Assembly: GCF_030035675.1 (NCBI RefSeq) | Contig: NC_084481.1 | Location: forward strand, 232,406,927-232,470,926 | Direction of reading: 5' to 3' | DNA length: 64,000 bases | Source of the DNA: Rhineura floridana | Lineage: Eukaryota > Chordata > Lepidosauria > Squamata > Rhineuridae | Shown: positions 45,801 through 57,800 of the stretch, piece after piece | Layout: each line of letters opens with the position of its first letter | How positions within the stretch are numbered: the first letter of the stretch is position 1 | The notes under the pieces: generated by a model | Told to the model about the DNA's origin: nothing | What the model saw: the letters and a program-made list of their open reading frames with translations, nothing else | Database searches by the model: none | Position numbers and translations under genes: made by a program

Positions 45801-48800
45801 AAGAGAAAGTCAGCCAAGTGCAGGTGTTCTTGTAACAGTGTAATGGGAAAAACCACAAGGTGGAATTCTCCCTTCCCCCTGCACAACTTTTAAAGGTACA
45901 GAAGACCTCTTGGAGGCTGGGCCTGGCAACCAAGAGGTCTTCTGTGTCTTTAAAAGTTGTGCAGGGGGAGAATTCCACCTTGTGGTTTTTCCCATTACAG
46001 GGTTGCAAGAACACCTGCACTTGGCTGACTTTCTCTTCTCCTAAAGATACAGAATCAGTCTCAGGCCAGGAACCTGGCAACCCTATTCCAGAGCCCTTTC
46101 TTGTGCTTCCTCTCCTGCCAACAGGTCCTGGCCTCCAATCCTACCCAGAGAGGGAGTTGGGCCTTGCAGCTCTTGCACGCCCTGCATGGCAACATCCACA
46201 CAGCCATCACCAAGCTGTGGGCAAAACAAGTCCCGTTTCTTTGGGAATCCTTCCAAAGCAAGGCGATTGCACAGACAGGTAACCTTACACGTGCATGGTC
46301 GAGTGGACCCTGAGAAATGCGTCTTCCCAGCCAAATAGATGGAATCATCCCTTTTTTCTTTCTACCCAGCAGTAAAGTCCAACTGCTGGCTGTAGGGTGG
46401 TTGTGTGTCCTATTTTACAGAGGACAGTCCTCTGTCTGTTTGAAGGTGTCCTCCATTTCAAGGGCTGTCCAGTCCAAGAAAGCTTTAAAGGTAACAAATC
46501 CTATGAAGAGAGACCTGCAGGGCCCATGAAGTTGTTCCTTAAAGAGTTAGCACCTGGACAGTAAAGACACAGGTCCCTGGTCACAGTCTTCCCTACAATG
46601 GTGAGATGTATTGTAGGGTCATGCACAGACCCCCCTCCTCACCATAGCTCCAATCTTGGGGAGGGAATCAGGCCAACGTACCCTGGGGCCACCTGGGGGC
46701 CACCCGTCCTGCCTCAGAGCCACTCCTGAATAAATTCGGGGGTGAGGCTAATGTTTCATTAGGGCAGCCTTTCCCAACCAGTGTGCCTCCAGATGTTGTT
46801 GGACCATGTGACGATCCCACCTTTGGCTCCACCTGTCAGGTTCCCACCTGCTTGTGGCTACCGCCTTTCACTAGGCACCACCTCAGGACACCACCAGTCA
46901 GGATTGTCGTTTTTATTTTTTCTCACTCCGCTCTAGCACAGATCTCTCAAGATCCCACTGCTAGGCAGCACCACCAGCCACTCCCTGTAAACAGTACTGC
47001 TAGAGACTTCGCCTTAGTCTCCCTATGGCTTGTTACTTTGTGCCTGGGTGCCCTTGCTGTCCACAACCCCCTTGTATCTTTGTCTATAAAGCATGCAATC
47101 CTGGGTTGCTCTGGATACTTGACGTTGTTACAATTTCTCCCTTCACCGCTGCCACCCTTAGATACAATTTGCCTTCAGCCTTGGTAATTACCCTGCCCTC
47201 CCTTCTGGTCTGTGTATTAGCCGAGGATCAGGCTGTTGGTAAACCAATAAAAGTATTTATTTGATAACACTAGGAAATAACAAGATTACTTTAGGAATGT
47301 TTAACAAGCGTATGGCTTCATACAGTGTCACTCTTATGTTTCCAGTTATATATATTCTGTCCAAATATCAGCCTAATAGAATCCAAACCTCCCTGAGAAC
47401 TCTGTCAACTCAATCCCAACTGCCTCCCACTTCAACTCCTTTCCAATCACTCTCCTCTCAACTCCCCTCACTTACCATATATCCCTATATAAACCCGCAC
47501 TTACCATATTTACAGTTTTTAACATATAAGGACATCACAGACCACAACTCCCATCAGCCTCAGCCAGCATTGCCAACGGTCAGGAAAGATGGGAACTGTG
47601 GTCCAACAACATCTGGAGGCACACTGGTTGGGAAAGGCTGCATTAGGGTTTTAACAAACCTAATCACACATATGGCGAGGCAAGGAAGGAGATGTTGCTT
47701 TTCCTCCCTTCACCTCCTGACCGAGAGAGGGGTTCAGTTCTGTACAGGATTGCTCCCTCCGCACATGCGCATCCTGCAGCCCCCAGGATTATTCCCTCAG
47801 CTCACAGCACGGGGCTTCCGGCAGGAAAGCCATTTGCAAACCAGCACCTGCAGTGATCCTGTGGCAGGATGGAGAGCTGTGGCTGCCGCTTCTTCCTGCC
47901 TGATGCCCCGCCTCCTAACAGCCCTGGGTTGCTTTGTTCATGGCTGTCAGAACCCGACTCAGCCTAACTTATCGGATTTCTGTTTAAATTATAGAAATAC
48001 AATACAAAAGGAGCCCAGCCCTGGGCTCCTGTTGGGAGGATGGGCAGGGTATAAATTTAAATATATAAAATATAGCAATTGCTTCTAGATTTGCACCTAT
48101 AGATGTAAAATAGCATATGCACATTTTATGCAGATCATTGTCCTCTTTTGGGGGAATGTGTTTCCTCTTCCCAGTTGCTGGGAATCGCAGGGGGGAAGAG
48201 TAGGGTTGCCAGGTTCAGGGCCTGAGACTGTATCTTTAGGAGCAGAGAAAGTCAGCCAAGTGCAGGTGTTCTTGCAATTCTCCCTTCCCCCTGCACAACT
48301 TTGAAAGATACAGAAAACCTCTTGGAGGCAGGGCCTGGCAACCAAGAGGTCTTCTGTATCTTTAAAAGTTGTGCACTGAGAAGGGAGAATTCCACCTTGT
48401 GGTTTTTCCCAGTACAGTGTTGCAAGAAAACCTGCACTTGGCTGAATTTTCTCTTCTCTTAAAGATACAGAATCATTCTCAGGCCCTGAGCCTTGCGACC
48501 CTAAGGTTCTGAAAATAAACAGATTGCTGTCTTACTATTGTGATATACCCATTAGAAACAGGCTTGCTCTTGCTTTAGTAATTCTCTTTTTTGCCTTGTG
48601 GAGGCAAAATGTGTGTTCTAACTCAATTGGCACAGTCTCTTCCCCAACAGAAAGCACCGAGATCCAGAGAAAGAAATGGGAGCAAACGCTGCTGCAGGTA
48701 GGAGATTGCAGAGCTTTCACCTGGGACAAACTGGGGTGAGGGCATTTTTGGCAGTGCAGGTTGAACAGAAGAGCAGGCCTATACCCTGTCCTCTTATCCC

Positions 48801-51800
48801 TTTGGCAGCCATTAAAGAACACATAAAGTTCTTGGATCAAACTCAATATGGTCTGCTCCACGGGTAGCCAATGTGATGTTCTCCAGACGTTGCTGAGCTC
48901 CTAAATACCATCAGCCCAAGCCAGGGTAGCCAATGGCCTGAGGATGATGGGAATTTATAATCCAGCAAAATGTAGAAGGTCTGAGGTTCCCCATTCCTGA
49001 TCTAGAAAATGGCCAGTGTATTCTTGATTTTCAAAAGTGCAGCCTCTGATGATACTCTTGGGAATTTTGCAGCTGCTAACCTGTGTCTTCCACCTGACAA
49101 CTCCACAGTTTGCGGGGCACTTTCTGGCAGTTTCTTGAATCGCTACCCAGTTTTCCAGAAAAGAAGTAGAAAAATGGTTGTAGGCAAAATAATTTGTTCC
49201 TTCTTTTCCTTTCTCTATAGTTCCTGAGAAGGACCCTGGAAACCATCGATGACAACACTTGGACCCAGAATCTGAGCAGAGAGTTGGAAAGTCAGATGGC
49301 AAGCTATGCCCAGCAGTCCGCTGAAAGGGTGTGTTTCTCTCCAGACGCATAGTTTCTAACGAATTTGCTCAGGAGTTAACAAACAGCTTGAGGGCTGGAT
49401 TAAGCAGAGTCCTGCTGGAGCAGGCCAAAGGTCTATCTAGTCTTGCATCTTGATGCTCTCACAATGGCCAACCAGATGCCTAAGGGATACCCACCAGCAG
49501 GACCTGAATGCATTAGCACTTTTCCCCCTTATGACTGTCAGCAACTGGTTTTCAGAAGCATACTGCCTCCAACAGTGGAGGTAGAACATAGCTGTTGGAG
49601 CTAGCAGCCATTGATGAATGTATCCTCCATGAATTTGTTTAATGATCTGTTAAAGCCACCCAAGTTGGTGGCCATCTCGGTCTCTTGTGGCAGCAAACAC
49701 CAGACTCTAACTCTATACATGGTGTGAAGGAGAACTTACTTTAGTCTGCCCTGAATCTTCCAATGCTCGGCTTCATTCTTTGTCTCTGGGCCGATTCAGA
49801 TGTTACTTCCCTTAATATGGAGGATAACAGTTGTGACTTGGGGTGGATGACTCTTTATCTCTCAACCGTATCACTTTCACACGTTTTATCCTTGATTCCA
49901 GTCCATTCATACTCTAATCTGCAATTTTTAACCCTCTCAAAATAATGTTTTTTAAAAATGATAATTGAATACGTACATCAGTGAATAGTTGCTGTTGTTA
50001 TGTGCCTTCAAGTCAGCTATGAGTTATGGCGACCCTATGAATCAGCGACCTCCAACAGCATCTGTCATGAACCACCCTGTTCAGATCTTGTAAGTTCAGG
50101 TGTGTGGGTTCCTTTAGGGAATCAATGCATCTCTTGTTTGGCCTTCCTCTTTTTCTACTCCCTGCTGTTTTTCCCAGCATTATTGTCTTTGCTAGTGAAT
50201 CATGACTTCTCAATATGTATCCAAACTATGGTAACCTCAGTTTCATCATTTTAGCTTCTAGTGGCAGTTCTGGTTTAATTTGTTCTAACACCCAATTACT
50301 TGTCTTTTTCGCAGTCCATGGTATGCGCAAAGTGCTCCTCCAACACCACCTTTCAAATGAGTTGATTTTTCTCTTATCCACTTTTTTCATTGTCCAACTT
50401 TCACATCCATACATAGAGATCGGGAATACCATGATCTGAATGATCCTGACTTTGGTGTTCAGTGATGCATCTTTGCATTTGAGGACCTGTTCTAGTTCTC
50501 TCACAGCTGCGCTCCCCAATCCTAGCCTTCTTCTGATTTCTTGACTATTGTCTCCATTTTGGTTAATGACTGTGCCGAGGTATTGATAATCTTTGACATG
50601 TTCAATGTCAGAACTATCGCTAGAAGCTAAAATGATGAAACTGTGATTATACTTTTTACACATCATGGGAAGACATGATTCACTAGCAAAGACAATAATG
50701 CTGGGAAAAACAGAAGGGAGTAGAAAAAGAGGAAGGCCAAACAAGAGATGGATTGATTCCATAAAGGAAGCCACAGACCTGAACTTACGAGACCTGAACA
50801 GGGTGGTTCACAACAGATGCTATTGGAGGTCGCTGATTCATAGGGTCGCCATAAGTCATGATCGACTTGAAGGCACATAACAACAATTTTCAATACCTTT
50901 CCAAATGATCCCTAGCATGGAATTTGCCTTTTTTCACACCTGCCACACCCTGGGTAGTCCTCCCTGTACTGATGTGCCTTCCATGAGCTGCCATATCAAC
51001 AGCTTGCCTATCCTTTCCTTATTCTTCTCTTTCAGAATTTCCTCTATAAATCTCTGGGAGTTTCACTGACATGTTGTGTAGATCCAATCTTTGTTCAACG
51101 CCGGATGCAACACTTGGTCGAAAATGCTAATTATATGGAAGCGCTGGAGAGAGAGGTGAGCTGCTGGTAGGACCATCCTTCCACTTCTGCACTTTCTGGA
51201 TAGTTTCTAGCTTTTTTATTTATTTGTTAGATGCCTAGCTTTTCACCCAAGAATGGCTCCCGAAACATCTCACAATGAGAATCCATGGAAAAATACAATA
51301 TCATTAGGGGCATGTTGATGAGGGGGAGGCACCCCGGCCAGTTGGTGATATTGGTCATGCAGGTTCTCCTCCCCAGTGCTTACGTGGCTTTACATGGCCA
51401 TGCTGGCCTGAGCTTGTGGTTCAAAATGGCTGTGTGCAGCCTGTTGGAAGTGGGGCAAGAGCAACTCCTGTTTTGTTCTTTTGTTCATGTTCCAGAAGGG
51501 AGATGGAGAGAGGGTCCTCCAGCTGGCTAGTCTCGCCTACCTTTACCTGTGCCGTTCTCTGCCTAACTTCCTTCCATTGTAGACTGATATGCTCAGGGCA
51601 GCTGACCTGCCCCTCCTTCCTTTGTCTTCTTCTTTGACTGTCCAAGGAGAGAGGAGACATCTCTGTCTTTGTTCTCTCTCCTGAGCGATGAGGGCAAGAC
51701 CCACGTATGGGCATTGCACCTCCAACTTAGTTAGTTAAACTAGGCATGCCTTTCTTATCTACTATGTATTTCTATAAATAAAGTAGCTTTTTTAATTTTA

Positions 51801-54800
51801 CTAAGTCTCAGTGATCTCAATGCAGAGTAAAAGCCTGCTACTTAGGTAAATATACACCCTGACACACACGCAGCTCAGACCACTGAGGATCTCTGCATAT
51901 GTATACATATTTCCATAACACTGACTGGGGATCATGGGAATTGCAGTCCAAAACATCTGGAGGGCACCAGATTGGAGAAAGTAGCCTAACGGGGTTGCGT
52001 GAAGGCTAACCTGGACTGTGAACTTTTGGCACTGACCACAGCCCAGACAGTGTTTGTCTCTGGGATTTGTATGTATATTATTGTATTTAGAGCTTGGAAA
52101 AGTTACTTTTTTGAACTACAACTCCCATCAGCCCAATCCAGTGGCCATGCTGGCTGGGGCTGATGGGAGTTGTAGTTCAAAAAAGTAACTTTTCCAAGCT
52201 CTGGTCACACTTTGTTATTTATATACTGCTTGATTGCTGAAGTTTCTAAGCAGCGTACATAAAAATTACAAAAAGCATACACTGGATGAAATCAATTAAA
52301 ATTAAGCATAAAAACAGAAACCCCTGGGGCCTGACAAAACTTACTGACTGGTCCTTTTGTTGTTGTTTTCATTCCACTTTACAGAAAGTCATCAAGATCC
52401 TTTCTTTTTCTGCCATGGGACATTTAGATCTAACCTTGGCCACATTGCATGCATTTGGAGCAGGGATGGGTCTGAAAATTAAAATATCCTCTATCGTCAG
52501 CCGCTACAAGGTAATGGAGCAGAGCCACCTCTTCTATATTATGCATAGCGGATTTAAGGGCTAGCTTCTCTTCTCAGATACATTGCTCTTATATTCACCC
52601 TGTGTTTATCCACCACCTACCACCTCAGCACCCTCACATTGCCAATTTGGGATGTTCTAGAATTCCACCCAATTCGGATTTGGTACCGAATTTTCCATTA
52701 ATTCGCTGATTCGCTGTTGTCGTACACTGGATTTTAAAAATATCAGTGTATAGAATATTGATATGTTATTGTTATTTTCTTCAATTTATCAATATTTCCT
52801 TTCATTTATCAACATTTCTTTTCAAAATATATTTCCTTTAAAAATATCAATATGAATATCAATGTTTTTTCTGAGGGGGGAAAACGAATCAGTAAAAGCC
52901 GCCGCTAGCGGACAGAGAATGAAGTCGAATCGATACCAGCCTGTTAGGTTGACAGAATGTTTTTGAACCGGCACCGGCCAAAATATCCCATCCCTAGTGC
53001 CGATATACCCTCACTGCAGAGTATAAGGGATGGGGCCATTTCTGGTAGAGGAGCTCAGATGCACTTTTCATCACTAGATTCCGTCCCTGAGCTTGTCCAT
53101 GCCTTATGTTCCACCAATCTCTTGTTACAGGTTTGTCTCTAGCACTTTTTAGCGTTCCTTTTATTATTTGTAAGTTTGATGGTTCACCCCTCCAAATCCC
53201 TTTTCTCCTCTGACCTTTCTTTGGATGCTCCATTAGACTGCTCACTCTCCAAGCAGGATGGAATTCATCCCAACAATTCCTCTCCTTCTGTTCATTCTGC
53301 TGCTCCTCTCAGCTTTCCTCTTTCTAATTCCTCATCAAGTCCATGCCTACCATTTGGCATGTCTACTTCATCTCTGCAAGCCGAAAAGAGAGGTGTGCCC
53401 TCCAGTCTGACCTGGTTTATTGTTGTTGGAGACTCCTGCAAGGACTTATGCAGACCTGACACCATCTCTGCTTCACCCCTCCCCAATCCAGACGAGTGAA
53501 GCTCCGCAAATAATCTTAAAATAAAAGCATGAGATTTTCGAAAGAGACAGGAAATGAATTATGAACACGCGTGCACATGCACACAAAGATAACAAGGAAC
53601 GAGTAATTACGGAGCAATTAAGGGGCTCTTTGTCAGTACAGCCGCTGCTCTGCAAGCAATAAAAGCAACAGAAGCTATAAGGGAAAAGCTATTAATTAAA
53701 GGCACTATCTCTGAAAAGCATTAAAAACACTTTGAGAGTTAATAACACATTGAGCAGGCTGGTGCGTCAGTTGTGTGCTAGGTGGGAAAACGATAAGACG
53801 CTGATCAGGTCTCCAAAACTAAACGAGGACAATGCTGAAAATGCTGGATAGCAAGAATTTTGCAATGGTGTTGTCTGAATTCTCTGTAAAAAGTGAACGT
53901 GAGGCTGGTGATTCTAGGCTCCAGTTAAACAGGTAGTGTGGGATGGAAAAGAAGCGATCGTGCCTAATAACCCTTTCTGTTGCTCAGGACTACCAGCAAG
54001 GCAGACGGGGTCACGTCCACCAAATGTTGATGCTCGCATACGGCAAAGTGGCTCTCCATGCCCCAAAGGAGCTCCTCCTCCCTAGGGTGGAGGCCGACAT
54101 AATGAAGAGAGTCCTCTACTATTACCGGAAGAGCTGCCAGGCAAGAAGTTTAAAAGGATGGGCGGTCTTTGCTGCAGAACCAGTTCCAAAGGGTGGCAAG
54201 GGTGGGCATTTGTCAGGGCCCCAATATCAGCAGGTGGGCCCATGTCCCTATGTCTTCCAAGAAGATTAGATGCAGCCTAGGAGAGCTCTCTGTGTATATG
54301 TCCCTCCTCTTCCAGGTTAAGGGAAGGCACCAAGGCCAAGGGTCTCCAAAATGCAGCCAGCACTGGGGGACTGACTTTGCCAATCAGGAACAGTCCTCTT
54401 GTGACCTTTCTGAAATTTCTTTCCTCTTGTCCAGGCCTTTGAAACCTTAAGACTTAACTAAAGGAGAGGAACTGTTGCTTAATGGTGGAACGCCGGCTTT
54501 GAGTGCAGAAGTGCCCCAGTTTGCTCTCAGGGCTTGAAGCAACACTTTGATGGGAACTGCCTGAGGCCCTGGAGAGTCGCTGATGGAGTAGATCATACTG
54601 GGCTAGATTCAGCAGCCAGATCGCTGCTGATGGTTCCATTTTGAGCAGGTGTGGGAAACATGTGGCCCTCCAGGTGTTGCTGAACTACACTTCCCATCAT
54701 TCCTGGTCATTGGCCATGCTCTCTGGGGCTGATGGGAGTTGTCGTCCAGCAACATCTGGAGGGCCAAAGGTTCCCCAGCCCTGATTTAGAGCTCAAATGA

Positions 54801-57800
54801 CCTCTATTTTGAAACAGCTGCACTGGTTGCCAGTTTATTTCCAGGCCCAATTCAAGGTGCTTACATTGTTGTTTAAAGCCCTAAATTATTTAGGTCCCAA
54901 ACACCAGAAAGACTTGAAAGGTATACAGCAGCTTCCTATGTTCCTATACTGCTGCAAAACACTTTTGGTAGGAAGCCTTTGAGGTGTGCCTAGAAGGATC
55001 AATTCATGTAGAAGCCAGCAGCCTTCGTGTTAAATTGCAGGGGAGGGTTCGCTTTGTCTGTTCAAGCACATCTCGGGTGTGTGACCTGGATGGTCATGAG
55101 TCTGGAAACCATCTGGTGAGGAATGGTTGAAACAGCTCAGTATGTTGAGACTGGAGAAAGGAAGATCAAGGAGAGATGAGGGTCACCATGTTTAAAGGTG
55201 GATGGGGTGGAGGGGTGGATAGAAAGTTTCCATAAATGGAATGTGCTCACTGCTGTGGTCAGTTTGTATTTTGCAATTTATAAAAATACTGCTTGGGTTT
55301 TGCATTTCATTTGTCCAGGTGCTGGGTGTCAGCATTGAAAACAAGGTAAGTTGGGAATGATCTGGCGTTGAGCATTCTCTTGCTGCACCTATTCTTTTCA
55401 GACGCCAGACGGCTTCCTACCCCACTGCGGCCATGTCAGCATCTATGCTATCGATGGCTACGAGCCACGACAACTATGTTCGACCTCCACTGTCGGAGGC
55501 AATATGTCTCTGAATGCCAGTTGCTGGGAATCACATGTGGGGAGAGGTGCTCTTGCGCTCGGGTCCTGCTTGTGGGCTTCCCCAAAGAGGCATCTGGTTG
55601 GCCACTGTGAGAACAGGATGCTGGACTAGATGAGCCACTGGTCTGATCCAGCAGCCAAGCTCTTCTGATGTTCTTATTAGCTATCGTTCCCTTAAAACTG
55701 ATTATGGAAACTGTAAAGGGTCATAATTAACCGGGTGTTTTTTGGGGGGTGGCACATTTGGAGGGAAGGAGAAAAAGCCTTCACTGATAGTGCTAGAGCA
55801 TCTGCTTTGCATGCAGAAGGTCCCAGGTTCAATCTAGGTAGGGCTGAGAGAGACTCCCTGTCTGAAGCCCTGGAGAGCTGCTGCCAGTCAGTGTAGGCAA
55901 TACTGAGCTAGGGGTCTGATTGGTATAAGACACCTTCCTATGTTCCTGTGTCCCAACACTTTCATATGGGGGATATTGATTAAGATGTCCAGAAATCCCC
56001 CCCTTTTAACTTTAAACAGAGCTAATCTCCAACTCAGCATCTTGGCTGCTTTGAAATTGGGGGCCAGGATGCCCCATAGGAATGAGCCTCTGCCATCGTT
56101 CTCAGGGACATTCAGCAGGAGGGAGATGGAATATTATCCCAGTTATTCACAGTTACAGCTGTTATTCACCAGTTAAACCAAGTTAACAAGTTAAACCAGT
56201 TAAACTGCAAAATTCAGTTAAACCAGTTAAACTACCAAGTTTAACCAGTTCAACACGTCAATATTCAAACCAGTTAAACCAGTTACAACTGGAATTCACT
56301 ATATATGAAAAATGGCCAAGTATCACGGAACAACTTAAAAGCAGGATGGTGTGTGGACGTACGATCCAGTGTAAGGCCACCACTAATGCGCTGTTATTGC
56401 TTTGATGCCATGTTGCAGAATAAACCTGCAAAAAGGCACCAGTCTGAAGGGGCCCACAGTTCCCACTCCAACTTCCCCTGCAAGAACCTGTTGCCATTTC
56501 TCTGTGTATCGTCATCTGCCGTGAAAATGCTCTAAAACACAGTATAAGCAGATACATGACTGCAACTTGGAGGAAGCGGATTATCTGGATCCATTTCAAT
56601 CGGGCTTCAGGCCTGGACATGGGACTGAAACAGCCTTGGTCGCCTTGGTAGATGATATGAGGAGGGCGTGGGATAGGGGCGAATGCACCTTCCTTGTCTT
56701 CCTTGATCTCTCAGCGGCTTTCGATACCGTTGACCACGTTATCCTCCTGGACCGCCTGAAGAGGTTAGGCATGGGGGGCACTGTATTGCAGTGGTTCCAT
56801 TCCTTCCTCTCCGGTAGGTACCAAAGAGTGGCATTGGAGGATGAGGTCTCGGATCCTTGGCCTCTCACTTGTGGGGTGCCACAGGGTTCCATCCTCTCCC
56901 CAATGCTGTTCAACATCTATATAAAGCCGCTGGGGGCAATCATCAGGAGATTTGGGCTGCAATGTCATCAGTATGCAGATGACACGCAGCTCTATCTCTC
57001 ATTTAAATCTTCACCGAAGTTGGCTGTAGAAACCCTGTCCAAGTGCCTGGAGTCGGTGAGTGGCTAGATGGGAAGGAATAAGCTGAAGCTGAACCCTGAC
57101 AAAACCGAGGTACTGTTTGTGGGAGACAAGGGAAGGCTGGGGGATGTGGACCTGGTGCTCAATGGGGTACGATTGCCCCTGAAAGACCAGGTCCGCAGCC
57201 TGGGGTCATTCTTGACTCCCAGCTGTCCATGGAGGCTCAAGTCTCGGCTGTGAGCCAGGCAGCGCTGTATCAACTCCATCTGATACGGAGGCTGCGCCCC
57301 TACCTTCCCAACCATCTGCTCCCATCAGTGGTACACGCCCTGGTCACCTCTCGCCTAGACTACTGTAATGCGCTCTACGTGGGGTTACCCTTGAAAATGG
57401 TCCGGAAGCTGCAACTGGTACAGAATGCGGCGGCTCGTCTGATTAAAGGCAGCCGCCGGCAAGATCACATCACTCCAGTGCTGAAGGAGTTGCACTGGCT
57501 ACCGGTTGTTTACCAGGCCCAATTCAAGGTGTTGGTTTTGACCTTTAAAACCCTACACGGTTTTAGCCCAGTCTATCTGAAGGAGCGCCTCCAGCATCGT
57601 CAGGGATGCCGCTCAACAACATCAGCCTCAGAAGACCTTCTCTCGATCCCACCGGTTAAAACAGCTAGACTGGTGAGGACTAGAGAGAGGGCTTTTTCAA
57701 TAGTGGCCCCCACCCTGTGCAACTCTCTCCCAAATGATCTCCGCCATGCCCCTTCTATGATGAGCTTCCGCCGGGCCTTGAAGACCTGGCTCTTCAGGCA

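Larger units (their letters stand above)
46600..47960 (+). repeat. Family X repeat, interrupted copy
   Basis: 46600-46756 and 47649-47960 together match 40715-41240 in reverse; the gap is occupied by a MITE that itself holds a solo LTR. Confidence 0.55.

Noticed and set aside
45712-46080. Open frames over 45712-46282 on both strands as a repeated-domain protein
   Set aside because: Self-similarity comes from the palindromic family F element; only 46125-46278 is exon.
46807-47539. Complete LTR element or viral gene
   Set aside because: No internal region; only one LTR bounded by a single 5-bp duplication.
47261-48088. 275-codon open frame
   Set aside because: Runs from LTR sequence across MITE arms and family X into an L2 tail; no protein-like pattern.
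53176-53499. 107-codon open frame as an intronic gene
   Set aside because: Serine/proline-rich, no family resemblance, no start context or neighbours; chance open frame.
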